64,000 nt of DNA from Leeia oryzae DSM 17879. GTDB taxonomy: Bacteria > Pseudomonadota > Gammaproteobacteria > Burkholderiales > Leeiaceae. Positions within the stretch are counted from its first letter, which is position 1; each line of letters starts with the position of its first letter. Made by a program: the position numbers and the translations under genes. Positions 37,010 through 46,697 of the stretch are shown here, in pieces. Location: assembly GCF_000376945.1 (NCBI RefSeq), contig NZ_AQXU01000025.1, forward strand, positions 625,982 through 689,981, written 5' to 3'. The notes below the pieces were generated by a model, which was not told the origin of the DNA, searched no databases, and saw only the letters and a program-made list of their open reading frames with translations.

Positions 37010-39082
37010 ATGACTTTCAAAATTCGTTCTGAGCATTTGTTAAACCGGGAACTGGGCCTGATCGAGTTTAACCGCAGGGTACTCGCACAAGCTGAAGACC
37101 CGGACAACCCCTTGCTGGAACGACTGAAGTTTCTGTGTATCGTCAGCAGCAATCTGGACGAACTGTTTGAAGTACGCATTCCGGGCCTGCAGCAGCGGGC
37201 CAGGCTACAGCCTGGTTTGAGCGGCCCGGATGGCTACAGTGCCGAACAGCTGCTGGCTGAAATCAGCGAACGGCTGCATGCACTGGTAGCCCATCAGTAC
37301 CTGGTACTGCGGGAAATCGTCCTGCCCGCCCTGGCACAAGAAGGCGTGCATTTCCTGCGCCGGCCCACCTGGAACGAAGCCCAGCAAGCCTGGGTAAAAG
37401 ACTATTTTTTCCGTGAAGTCATGCCGGTGCTCACGCCCATCGGGCTGGACCCCTCGCATCCTTTCCCGCGTGTGCTGAACAAGAGCCTGAATTTTGCCGT
37501 CGAACTCGAAGGCCGGGATGCGTTTGGCCGGAATTCCGGCATTGCCATTGTGCAAGCACCCCGCGCCCTACCCCGCATCATCCCGCTGCCAAGCAGCGTG
37601 TCCGGTGTGCCGAACGGCTTTGTGTTCCTGTCATCCATCCTGCATGCGCACGTCAACGAACTGTTTTCCGGCATGACCGTACTGGGATGCTACCAGTTCC
37701 GGGCCACACGGGATGCCGATCTGGCCGTGGATGAAGAAGACCTGACCGACCTGCGCGAAGCCCTGCAGGATGAATTGTCGCACCGACAGTTTGGTGAAGC
37801 CGTGCGTCTGGAAATGGCAGACAATTGCCCTCAGCATATCGAGACATTCCTGCTGGATCAGTTCAAGCTGACGACCCAGGATCTGTACCGGGTCGATGGG
37901 CCGGTGAACCTGGTCCGCATGATGCAGGTACCGGACCTGGTCAACCGGCCAGACCTGAAATTCCCCGGGTTCCGCCCCAGCCTGCCGGTTGCACTGCAGA
38001 AACGGCCGGAGATTTTCGAAGCAATTGCCAAGAACGACATCCTGCTGCATCACCCGTTCCAGTCGTTTGCGCCGGTGATCAACTTCTTGCAGCAGGCCGC
38101 GATTGACCCGCAAGTGGTGGCCATCAAGATGACCGTGTACCGCACCGGGACGGACTCGGTCCTGATGGAAGCGCTGATAGAAGCCGCCCGCCGGGGCAAG
38201 GAAGTAACCGTCGTGGTCGAGCTGATGGCACGATTTGACGAAGAAGCCAACATCAACTGGGCTGACCGGCTGGAAGATGCCGGTGCCCATGTCGTCTATG
38301 GGGTGGTGGGCTACAAAACTCACGCCAAGATGCTGATGGTGGTGCGCCGGGAGGCCAAAGGACTGAAGCGCTATGTTCACCTTGGCACCGGTAACTATCA
38401 CCCGCGTACCACCAAGTTCTATACCGATTTCGGTCTGCTGACATGTAATGAACACATCGGTACCGATGTCTCGGACGTCTTTACCCAGCTGACCGGTCTG
38501 GGCAAGGCCGGTAAGCTGAAAGTGCTGTGGCAGTCACCCTTTAGCTTGCAACCACAGCTGATCAAGTCGATTGAGAACGAGATCAAGATTGCCAAGGCTG
38601 GCCGCAAAGCCCGCATCATCGCCAAAATGAACGCGCTGCTGGAGCCGCAGGTGATTCATGCCCTGTATCAGGCATCGCAGGCGGGCGTCGAAATTGACCT
38701 GATCATACGGGGCGTATGTGCCCTGCGCCCGGGGGTCGAAGGCTTGTCGGAGAATATCCGGGTACGCTCGATCGTCGGCCGCTTTCTGGAACATACGCGG
38801 ATTTTCTACTTCCTGAATGACAAGCAGGAAACCCTGATGCTGTCATCCGCCGACTGGATGCACCGCAACCTGTTCCGTCGGATCGAGGTGGCATTCCCGA
38901 TTCTGGACAGCAAGCTCAAGCGCCGGGTGATTCGCGAAGGGCTCATGATTTATCTGAACGACAACCAGCAGACCTGGGACATGCAGGCCGATGGCAGCTA
39001 TCGTCAGAAAGCGGCTCGCCGCGGTCACGAGCGCGCCGCACAAAAAACCTTGCTGTCAGAACTGGCCGACCAAAGCAGCTGA
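37010..39082 (+). CDS. ppk1: Polyphosphate kinase 1
   Basis: Reversibly polymerises the gamma-phosphate of ATP into polyphosphate. The 690-residue protein has the N domain LLNRELGLIEFNRRVLAQAED, the head domain, and the two phospholipase-D-like catalytic domains with the phospho-His in YKTHAKMLMVVRRE and the Gly/Tyr-rich HLGTGNYHPRTTKFYTD. The tail after residue 670 is basic. Length matches PPK1. Confidence 0.97.
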   Translation: MTFKIRSEHLLNRELGLIEFNRRVLAQAEDPDNPLLERLKFLCIVSSNLDELFEVRIPGLQQRARLQPGLSGPDGYSAEQLLAEISERLHALVAHQYLVLREIVLPALAQEGVHFLRRPTWNEAQQAWVKDYFFREVMPVLTPIGLDPSHPFPRVLNKSLNFAVELEGRDAFGRNSGIAIVQAPRALPRIIPLPSSVSGVPNGFVFLSSILHAHVNELFSGMTVLGCYQFRATRDADLAVDEEDLTDLREALQDELSHRQFGEAVRLEMADNCPQHIETFLLDQFKLTTQDLYRVDGPVNLVRMMQVPDLVNRPDLKFPGFRPSLPVALQKRPEIFEAIAKNDILLHHPFQSFAPVINFLQQAAIDPQVVAIKMTVYRTGTDSVLMEALIEAARRGKEVTVVVELMARFDEEANINWADRLEDAGAHVVYGVVGYKTHAKMLMVVRREAKGLKRYVHLGTGNYHPRTTKFYTDFGLLTCNEHIGTDVSDVFTQLTGLGKAGKLKVLWQSPFSLQPQLIKSIENEIKIAKAGRKARIIAKMNALLEPQVIHALYQASQAGVEIDLIIRGVCALRPGVEGLSENIRVRSIVGRFLEHTRIFYFLNDKQETLMLSSADWMHRNLFRRIEVAFPILDSKLKRRVIREGLMIYLNDNQQTWDMQADGSYRQKAARRGHERAAQKTLLSELADQSS

Positions 39083-39140
39083 CCGGTAATCCAGAAACCG
39101 CTTCCGTTTGTCGGATAAGGGATGTTGCGACCCATGACAA

Positions 39141-39172
39141 GGGGCACACTATCATGGTGATGCCCCTTTTTA
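39141..39172 (+). terminator. Intrinsic terminator after ppk1
   Basis: GGGGCA at 39141-39146 pairs with TGCCCC at 39161-39166, with further pairing inside the loop (CAC/GTG), followed by five T residues. 58 nt beyond the ppk1 stop. Confidence 0.8.
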
Positions 39173-39327
39173 TTGCGCATTTTGCCAAGGGTTTTGTCTG
39201 GTGCAGACAGTGAAATAAGTTGGAAGATTTTGCCGGAATTTCTTGTATTTCTGTTAAATACAGACTATGAATATAGCATTGCCAGATTCGCCGTGAAAAA
39301 TCTAACAAGACAGAGTGACTGAGTACA

Positions 39328-40986
39328 ATGACCGCAACACTTGCCAATCTCCGCTTACCCAAAGAAGATTTTTCCACCCAAGTGGCCGGGCATTTTACGT
39401 CCAAAGAAAAGCTTCACGACTGGCTGATCTCCCAGCCCCATGCCCAACCCCTGGATTTGTCCAGAAACCTGCACGACGCCCTGTTTACGCTTAACCGGAC
39501 CAGGATTGACAGAGATCTCCGCCTGCAACTCAACGAGTTGTTCCTGCAATCCATCAATATGCATCTGCCGGCGCTGCAACTGATTTACAAATCCTCGACA
39601 GTCACCAACAATCCGCGCGCCAGCAGTGCCTGGAAATTTGCCCGTGACCTGTTTATCGAGCTGGGCTTCGCCTTCAAGCTGTCACTGATCGAGGAAGTCA
39701 ACCGCCGCTTCGGCATGAGTAACCGCCAGACGGCCCGCCTGATCGCCCGCATCATGGACCTGGAACAGCGGCTACTGATTTTATGCTATCAGGCCTACTA
39801 CCCGCTGCCGGAAGGCATCTGGCTGGACTGCCATACCCTGTTTTATTTTGCGCTCCAGCACAAATTGCTGGATGAGCTGCCCAGAGAAGAACCGTTACAC
39901 ATTGTGCCGCTGTACAAAGAAACGCTGCTGCTGGGCTTATGCGACCCGTACTCGCTGCTGCATGGTGAAATTGAACAGGTCAGGGACTGGCTGCAAAAAC
40001 TTGCCAACCATGCGGTACTGCAATCGGTTGAGGAACTCTTCGATCCTTCCGGATTTTTCCTGATCAAACTGGATGAAGATAACGCACCGCAATTCATGGG
40101 CCAGCGTCCGCAGGAACTGACCGGGCACCATACCCTGCTGCTGAACTGTTTTGACTTGGTACGCCGCATGTACCGGGAGCTGGCACCGCTGGAGAAAGTG
40201 GCGGCTTCATCCAATACCTATTATCGTGCCACCCAGCACATCGACCTGCTGCGGCGACTGATCCGCAGCTGGGGCATTGCGCCCAAACGGGTGTTCAACC
40301 GGATGCGCAACAATGCCACCGTGATTCTGGTGTCCGAGCTGTCCACGGTGCATCGCGTGCTAACCTCTTCCAAGGTGCAACCTGCCCCGTCGACCGACTT
40401 TGATGACCTCTCGGATGTGATTCCGGACTTTATTCCGTCCCCCTCTCCCGGGTCGATTGCGGTCTCCGAAGAGACCCATTCATTGTGGAAGGTCATCAAT
40501 GTCAGTGCCGGTGGCTATGCGCTGCAACTGATCTCGGAAGATATCGGCCTGATCTCGGTCGGCCGGATCGTGATTCTGAAATCAGACACTGGTGACAAAT
40601 GGAATGTGGCCGCCGTACGCTGGGTCAGGCTGGAAGAGCATGTGGAAATCGGCCTGCAACTACTGGCCCCCGAAGCAGAGACCATCATGATCCGTCCGGT
40701 CATCCATGCCACCGGTACACAGTTTGAACCAGGTCTATTGCTACCGGCAGTGCAGGAGCTGCGCCAACCGGCCAGCATTCTGGCGCCAGCAGGGTTTTTT
40801 GCACCGTTACGCGAGTTTGAGATCCTGCGCGGCCCTTACACGCTGACGGTCAGGTCTGTGCGCCGGATGACGCAAGGCCTGTGTGTGGACCAGTTTGAGT
40901 TCATTACCCCGGCAGAAGTCGAAGCGCTGATGGAAATGCCTTACTTTGATAGCGATGCCAATGCAATCAGCCACCGTGTGGCTTGA
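39328..40986 (+). CDS. Large conserved protein with PilZ-like C-terminal region
   Basis: A 552-residue cytoplasmic protein without signal peptide or membrane helices. Residues 1-350 are helical and not recognised. From about 385 to 470 the pattern is that of a PilZ beta-barrel: LWKVINVSAGGYALQL fits the (D/N)xSxxG part, followed by LISVGRIVILKS and NVAAVRWVRLEEHVEIGLQLL. The RxxxR part of the c-di-GMP site is not visible, so binding is uncertain. Given two c-di-GMP enzymes at 20-26 kb an output role is possible, but this is inference. Confidence 0.6.
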   Translation: MTATLANLRLPKEDFSTQVAGHFTSKEKLHDWLISQPHAQPLDLSRNLHDALFTLNRTRIDRDLRLQLNELFLQSINMHLPALQLIYKSSTVTNNPRASSAWKFARDLFIELGFAFKLSLIEEVNRRFGMSNRQTARLIARIMDLEQRLLILCYQAYYPLPEGIWLDCHTLFYFALQHKLLDELPREEPLHIVPLYKETLLLGLCDPYSLLHGEIEQVRDWLQKLANHAVLQSVEELFDPSGFFLIKLDEDNAPQFMGQRPQELTGHHTLLLNCFDLVRRMYRELAPLEKVAASSNTYYRATQHIDLLRRLIRSWGIAPKRVFNRMRNNATVILVSELSTVHRVLTSSKVQPAPSTDFDDLSDVIPDFIPSPSPGSIAVSEETHSLWKVINVSAGGYALQLISEDIGLISVGRIVILKSDTGDKWNVAAVRWVRLEEHVEIGLQLLAPEAETIMIRPVIHATGTQFEPGLLLPAVQELRQPASILAPAGFFAPLREFEILRGPYTLTVRSVRRMTQGLCVDQFEFITPAEVEALMEMPYFDSDANAISHRVA

Positions 40987-40993
40987 TCGTACT

Positions 40994-41028
40994 GGCAGAT
41001 GCCTGGTCATGTTGGCCAGGCATCTGCC
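40994..41028. terminator. Hairpin between convergent PilZ-like gene and yihY
   Basis: GGCAGATGCCTGG at 40994-41006 is perfectly complementary to 41016-41028 (9-nt loop). It fills the 57-bp gap between converging genes and probably ends both transcripts, although no long T run is present. Confidence 0.65.
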
Positions 41029-41043
41029 TCCTGCCGGCAATGG

Positions 41044-42324
41044 TCAGGTTTGTACGATCGGGTCGCTCACGTTATCGAGGATGGTGGGCTTCTGCAATTC
41101 CGGATCACGCGTCAGACTGCTAACCGGTCTGACAAGCTCGGCCTCCAGACGGGATACCGGAACCCGTAGCGCTTCAGCCAGCGCATCATGTCGCAACAGC
41201 ACCGGGTCCAGCATGCGCGTATCCCATATCAGCACACGGTAAAGGTCCAGCAGCATCACCTTGTCGAGGTCCTGCCCCAGAATCCAGCCCTTGTTGTGCG
41301 CCAGCCGCTTCACCCAGCCGTGAGTTTCCAGCTTGCTCAGCATGTTCAATACATCACCCAGGCCAACATGCAGCTTTTTGTGCAATTCTTCAGGTGTCAC
41401 GTCCCTTGCGATCTGGTGCGCATCATCCATGTGCCCCAGAATTCGTAATGCATCATACAGATCACGCCCCGGGCTTTGCCGCAGTTTCCAGGCATGCCCA
41501 TGCCAGTAAGACAGGCTGGCGGTGATGGTGGCACCGACCAGTAGCAAACTCCACAACAGATACAGCCAGGCCAGAAATATCGGCAGGCTGGCAAACGCAC
41601 CATAGACCAGCTTGTAGCTGGCCAGCTTTTTCACGTAGAAATGAAATCCGAGCCGCATCAGTTCGAAGGCGATGCCGGTAAACGTACCGCCAATCAGGGT
41701 GTGTTTCCAGGGCACCTGGCGGTTTGGCGCAAAGCGGAACAGCAAAACAAACGAAATGATGGCCATCACCGTGCGTAGCAGCCAGGTGAGGATATCTTCT
41801 ACCCAGTTGAGCGACCGCTTTAGGTCAGGCAGCAGGTTGAACAGGTCATTGACCATGGTCATGGTCAGGCCGATCACCATCGGCATGACGGTCAGAATCG
41901 TCCAGTACAACATCAAGCGCTGCCATAACGGGCGCTGGTGCTTGATCTGCCAGATGGCGGTAAAGGCTTTGTCCACCGTCGAAATCATCATGATGGCGGT
42001 CAGTGCCAGCACAATGATCCCCATCACCGTCAGGCGCTCGGCATTGTCAGTAAACTGCCGCATGTAGACCGTGATGATGCGGCTGGCCGTATCCGGCACC
42101 AGATTGGATAACAGGAAAGCTTTGAACTGGTTGCCCACACCGTTGAACACATCGAACGGAGCCAGCACGGCCAACGCAATGGTAATGAAGGGCACCAGGG
42201 CCAGCAGCGTGGTAAAGCTGAGACTGCCCGCCACCTGCAGGCAGCGGTTTTCCACCATCCGTCCGCCGATAAAGCGGGTAAATCCGGCCAGGTCCGCCAG
42301 GCGGCTTTTCATAGTTTGAGACAT
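41044..42324 (-). CDS. yihY: YihY/BrkB family inner-membrane protein
   Basis: A 426-residue protein of the YihY/UPF0761 family (formerly called RNase BN). The N-terminal ENRCLQVAGSLSFTTLLALVP is the family signature, followed by six hydrophobic helices to about residue 290 and a C-terminal soluble winged-helix-like region (VTPEELHKKLHVGLGDVLNM). The start is put at the ATG 42324; ATG at 42312 or GTG at 42330 are alternatives. Function of the family is unresolved. Divergent from wrbA. Confidence 0.88.
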   Translation of the reverse strand: MSQTMKSRLADLAGFTRFIGGRMVENRCLQVAGSLSFTTLLALVPFITIALAVLAPFDVFNGVGNQFKAFLLSNLVPDTASRIITVYMRQFTDNAERLTVMGIIVLALTAIMMISTVDKAFTAIWQIKHQRPLWQRLMLYWTILTVMPMVIGLTMTMVNDLFNLLPDLKRSLNWVEDILTWLLRTVMAIISFVLLFRFAPNRQVPWKHTLIGGTFTGIAFELMRLGFHFYVKKLASYKLVYGAFASLPIFLAWLYLLWSLLLVGATITASLSYWHGHAWKLRQSPGRDLYDALRILGHMDDAHQIARDVTPEELHKKLHVGLGDVLNMLSKLETHGWVKRLAHNKGWILGQDLDKVMLLDLYRVLIWDTRMLDPVLLRHDALAEALRVPVSRLEAELVRPVSSLTRDPELQKPTILDNVSDPIVQT

Positions 42325-42326
42325 GA

Positions 42327-42986
<660 letters not shown>

Positions 42987-42991
42987 TTCTG

Positions 42992-43354
42992 ATGCGATTT
43001 GCTTATCTGCTGACAAATATCGGCCTCTTTGGCCTGATCTTCCTGTGCCTGGCATGGGAATTATGGCTGGCCCCGATCAAACCCGGCGGCTCGCTGCTGG
43101 TGCTAAAAGTGCTGCCGCTGCTGATCCCGCTTCGGGGCATTCTGCTCGGACGCATCTACACCCACAAGTGGATGACCATGTTCATCCTGCTGTATTTCAC
43201 TGAAGGGGTCATGCGGGCCTGGTCGGACAAAGGCTTGTCACAGATTCTGGCGGGCATTGAGGTTGCGCTATGCGTGCTGGTATACATTGCCTCGATCATG
43301 TTTATCCGCAAAGTCCGCGAAAACAAGACGGCAGATACCCGCGCCGCGTCCTGA
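42992..43354 (+). CDS. DUF2069 membrane protein
   Basis: A 120-residue inner-membrane protein with four hydrophobic segments (FAYLLTNIGLFGLIFLCLAW, LLVLKVLPLLIPLRGILLG, WMTMFILLYFTEGVMRAWSD, IEVALCVLVYIASIMFI), the DUF2069 pattern. Its start lies 5 nt after the wrbA stop, so the two are co-translated. No function is known. Confidence 0.88.
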   Translation: MRFAYLLTNIGLFGLIFLCLAWELWLAPIKPGGSLLVLKVLPLLIPLRGILLGRIYTHKWMTMFILLYFTEGVMRAWSDKGLSQILAGIEVALCVLVYIASIMFIRKVRENKTADTRAAS

Positions 43355-43535
43355 TCCCGCTGTGTGCATCGGGTCGCAGGTCATCTTGCTTACCTGTGAT
43401 CCGGTCAATTTCTGCACATTTCCTTGCTGCAAGGTATCAATCCCGCTCGTGAATGGATTATGATCTTGGTCTGCCCCGACAATGACGGGGTGTATCGATA
43501 CTTGATCTGACGCACATCCAGAAAACTTCCGAGCC

Positions 43536-44306
43536 ATGACCATTCGGTATTTGCGCAAACTCACCGGCAGGAACCGTAACCGGTTATCCAATGTCCGCCT
43601 TGCCCGCTTTCTGGCCTTTATTGCCGGAGCGGCCAATGCCGGCGGCTACCTGGCCGTGCAGCAGTACACCTCCCACATGTCGGGCATCATTTCCGGCCTG
43701 GCAGACAATCTGGCCCTGGGCCAGTTCATGCTGGCGCTGGCGGGCCTGTTTTCGCTGCTGGCATTTGTCGCTGGTGCCGCCAACACCGCCTGGGTGGTCA
43801 ACTGGGCACGACGGAAAGGCTTGCATAGCGAATATGCCTTGCCCCTGTTTTTCGAGGCGGTCCTGCTGCTGATATTCGGTTTTCTGGGCGGCTATCTGGA
43901 ACACAAAACCTGGTTTGTGACACCGATGACGGTCATGCTGCTGTGCTTCATGATGGGTCAGCAAAACGCACTGATCACCAAAGTCTCCAAGTCGGAAATC
44001 CGCACCACCCACGTGACGGGGATGGTCACGGACATCGGCATCGAACTGGGCAAACTGTTTTACCTGAACCGGCCGCACCCCAATCCGGCAGAGCCGCGTG
44101 TCTTGGCCAACCGCGACAAACTGCGCCTGTTGTCTTCGATGGTGGGGCTGTTTTTCATTGGCGGGCTGGCGGGTGCCATCGGCTTTAAGCATCTCGGTTT
44201 TGTCATGACGGTGCCGCTGGCCGTTCTGCTCCTGCTGCTGGCCATTGTGCCGGTCATGGATGACCTGCAGCATCTGGCGCGGGACGGTCATCTGCCCCAC
44301 GCCTGA
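43536..44306 (+). CDS. YoaK family (DUF1275) membrane protein
   Basis: A 256-residue polytopic membrane protein. FLAFIAGAANAGGYLAVQQY and TSHMSGIISGLADNLALG are the family opening, and MMGQQNALITKVSKSEIRTTHVTG is the internal signature. Six or so helices. The family's substrate is unknown; some members are annotated as permeases. Convergent with the 5'-nucleotidase gene, 19 bp between stops. Confidence 0.87.
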   Translation: MTIRYLRKLTGRNRNRLSNVRLARFLAFIAGAANAGGYLAVQQYTSHMSGIISGLADNLALGQFMLALAGLFSLLAFVAGAANTAWVVNWARRKGLHSEYALPLFFEAVLLLIFGFLGGYLEHKTWFVTPMTVMLLCFMMGQQNALITKVSKSEIRTTHVTGMVTDIGIELGKLFYLNRPHPNPAEPRVLANRDKLRLLSSMVGLFFIGGLAGAIGFKHLGFVMTVPLAVLLLLLAIVPVMDDLQHLARDGHLPHA

Positions 44307-44325
44307 TCAGGGTTAACAACGAGCG

Positions 44326-45954
44326 TTATTCACGCACGACATCTGCCGGGTTATAACTGGCCGCGTGCACCACGCCGGCACTCTGGATAAACCCTTTTAG
44401 CACATCTGCATCCACAAACCCGGTATTCACATAACCGGGGTGATTCGAGAGCTTGGGATACCCGTCGCCCCCTGCCGCCGTGAAGTTGTTCAGGGCCAGA
44501 CGATAGGTTTTGGCCGGGTCGATCGGTTGCGCATTGATCGAGGCCTGTTTGACCTCGCCCTGCGCCAGCACCAGCTTGACCCCGGCAAACTGGGGAAAGG
44601 CACCGGAACCTGCGGTCATTTTGGCTGCGGCACCGAGATAGGCCAGCAGCTCTTGCCCGCTCAGGTCCACGTACACCAGCGTATTTCCGAACGGATGCAC
44701 TTTCAGCACGTCTTTATAGGTCAGCTTGCCTGCCGGCAGGGAATCCCGTACCCCGCCGGCATTCATCAGCGCCAGATCCGCCTTGGTCTTTTGCATCATG
44801 GCGGTGGCAATCATCACACCCAGGTTAGTCGGCATCTTGCGCACCACCGCACGGTCCCCTTCCAGCTTACCATCGGTTTCGCCTACCACCACATCCAGTG
44901 ACGCACGGCCCTTTTCCTGGTACGGGGTCAGGAATGCCAGCATGGCTGGGTCTTCCTTGATCTCGCTGGTGTACACCACCTTTTTGTCTTTGCCGTCGTC
45001 ACCCTTGACGGTCTTCTTCAGGTTAATCGGGATCAGCTGATAGCTGACTAGATTGAACTGACCGTTCCTGAACTCGAAATCAGCCCGCCCGACATACTTG
45101 CCCCATTCATGGGCCTGCACAATCCAGGCGCCATTCTGGCGGTCCGGCGCGCACGGCTGGCCGGGGACATAGGCCTCATTGCGGACGTTCTCGGCTTGCA
45201 TGCACACCGGGTTCTGGCTGTGGCCGCCGACAATCAGGTCCAGCCCGCTCACCTGCCGGGCCATCTCCACATCACCCTCGGCATTGCTGCCATGCTGGCC
45301 ATCGGGGTAATGCCCCATATGGGTCGATGCAATCACGATATCGGCCTTGGTCCGCAGTTCCGGCACCAGTGAGGCAGCTTCGTCGGCCGGCTTGCGGAAG
45401 GTGACATCCGTGATGTTGGCCGGGTCGACCATCTTGGCAGTATCGTTGGTCGTCAGGCCCAGTACCGCGACCTTGACACCATCCAGGTTGAAAATCTTGT
45501 AGGGCTGGAACATGCGCTGGTCGTGCTTGTAGATATTGGCGGACAGCAGCGGGAAACTGGCCCAGTGCTGCTGTTTGGCCAAGACCGCAGGCGGGTTATC
45601 AAATTCGTGATTCCCCACCGCCATGGCATCGTAGCCCAGCTGGTTCATGCCTTTGAAATCTGGCTCGGCATCCTGCAGGTCGGATTCCGGCACCCCGGTA
45701 TTCACGTCCCCGCCATCCAGCAGCAAGGTCTGCCCTCCCTTGGCCTTGACCTCTGCCCGGATCTGGTCGATCACTGTTTTGCGTGCGGCCATGCCGTACT
45801 CGCCATCGCTGTTTTTCCAGAAATGGCCGTGGTGGTCGTTGGTGTGGAGGATGGTGATCTGGTAGGTTTTATCCGGCTGGTAGTGACCAACCGTGGTACA
45901 GCCGGTGATGGCAAACACCACCGCCAGGGAGAGATAACGCAGGGGCAACTTCAT
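44326..45954 (-). CDS. ushA: UshA-type 5'-nucleotidase lipoprotein
   Basis: A 542-residue metallophosphoesterase/5'-nucleotidase. Motifs in order: ITILHTNDHHGHFW, LLLDGGDVNTGVPESD, AVGNHEFDNP, VIASTHMGHYPDG and LIVGGHSQNPVC, all metal ligands kept; the C-terminal domain (PTNLGVMIATAMMQKTKADLALMNAGGVRDSL) binds substrate. Unlike free periplasmic E. coli UshA, the N-terminus has a lipobox ITGC, so it is probably a lipoprotein. The ATG at 45954 gives a clean signal; upstream starts are out of place. It would hydrolyse nucleotides for salvage. Confidence 0.88.
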   Translation of the reverse strand: MKLPLRYLSLAVVFAITGCTTVGHYQPDKTYQITILHTNDHHGHFWKNSDGEYGMAARKTVIDQIRAEVKAKGGQTLLLDGGDVNTGVPESDLQDAEPDFKGMNQLGYDAMAVGNHEFDNPPAVLAKQQHWASFPLLSANIYKHDQRMFQPYKIFNLDGVKVAVLGLTTNDTAKMVDPANITDVTFRKPADEAASLVPELRTKADIVIASTHMGHYPDGQHGSNAEGDVEMARQVSGLDLIVGGHSQNPVCMQAENVRNEAYVPGQPCAPDRQNGAWIVQAHEWGKYVGRADFEFRNGQFNLVSYQLIPINLKKTVKGDDGKDKKVVYTSEIKEDPAMLAFLTPYQEKGRASLDVVVGETDGKLEGDRAVVRKMPTNLGVMIATAMMQKTKADLALMNAGGVRDSLPAGKLTYKDVLKVHPFGNTLVYVDLSGQELLAYLGAAAKMTAGSGAFPQFAGVKLVLAQGEVKQASINAQPIDPAKTYRLALNNFTAAGGDGYPKLSNHPGYVNTGFVDADVLKGFIQSAGVVHAASYNPADVVRE

Positions 45955-46091
45955 CTGGCATCCTTTCAAGAGAACGACGAACATCCGAAGCATATTGTCA
46001 GGTGTGTGTGACAGGAATTATGTCCATGGCTTGGCTACCGGATCAATGGGGTTGACACAAATTCACCCTTGCCAAATTTAGTTGAAAACTG

Positions 46092-46113
46092 TACTATTCA
46101 TGCATGAACAGTA
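46092..46113. promoter_or_regulatory. Near-perfect palindrome over the marR start codon
   Basis: TACTATTCATGCATGAACAG plus TA is a 22-bp dyad with one mismatched pair; it covers the ATG at 46104. TTGAAA at 46082 lies ahead. A dimeric MarR repressor bound here would silence its own gene. A related TTGAAAACTG block occurs again before the efflux operon. Confidence 0.55.
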
Positions 46114-46637
46114 AAATCGTGCACCTAAGTTGTAGTTCGACCGCCATTTCCCAGATTGAGGAAGGGGTTGCCAAAGTCGCAGAACGACTAGGCATGCCGC
46201 CACAATCGGTGATGGACATTACCGCCATGCGGCTGACCCAGATCATGGCCCGCGGCTATCATGACGTCATGTCGGTCGCACTGAAAGAGCAAGGACTGAA
46301 CCCCACCAGCTGGATGACCTTGATGATGTTTTTCAAGGCAGAGGGAGAGCCCTTGAACCCGTCTGATCTGGCCACCATTACCGGCGAGTCACGTACCAAC
46401 ATGACCCGTATCTGTGATGAACTGGTGGCACAGGGTTACATTACCCGCTTTCCGAGCGCGCAAGACCGTCGCCGGGTTGACCTGAAGCTGTCGGATGCTG
46501 GCGCTGAGCTGATTCGCCGTACCGCGCCCAAGTTGCGGGAACACCTGAAGCCGGTGCGTGAAGCCATCACGGATGAAGAAAAGCAGACCCTGATCCGAAT
46601 CCTGAAGAAGCAGTTGCTGGCATTACCCGATATGTAA
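46104..46637 (+). CDS. MarR family transcriptional regulator
   Basis: A 177-residue winged-helix protein. The recognition part is LATITGESRTNMTRICDELVAQG with the wing RFPSAQDRRRVDLKLSDAG, a textbook MarR pattern (DxR in the wing). It lies directly upstream of an outer-membrane factor, EmrA and EmrB on the same strand, so it is very likely the local repressor of this efflux operon, released by a lipophilic ligand. No closer ortholog is claimed. Confidence 0.9.
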   Translation: MNSKIVHLSCSSTAISQIEEGVAKVAERLGMPPQSVMDITAMRLTQIMARGYHDVMSVALKEQGLNPTSWMTLMMFFKAEGEPLNPSDLATITGESRTNMTRICDELVAQGYITRFPSAQDRRRVDLKLSDAGAELIRRTAPKLREHLKPVREAITDEEKQTLIRILKKQLLALPDM

Positions 46638-46670
46638 CCGGCTGTACAGACCATGGATTTGGTCTGACTT

Positions 46671-46692
46671 GATAATTGAAAACTGGATTATC
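46671..46692. promoter_or_regulatory. Probable MarR operator before the efflux operon
   Basis: GATAAT at 46671-46676 and ATTATC at 46687-46692 form an inverted repeat around TGAAAACTGG. The stretch TTGAAAACTG is shared with the marR promoter at 46082, and both blocks end at an ATG preceded by a similar TAT-rich segment, suggesting one regulator for both. Confidence 0.5.
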
Positions 46693-46697
46693 CGTTT

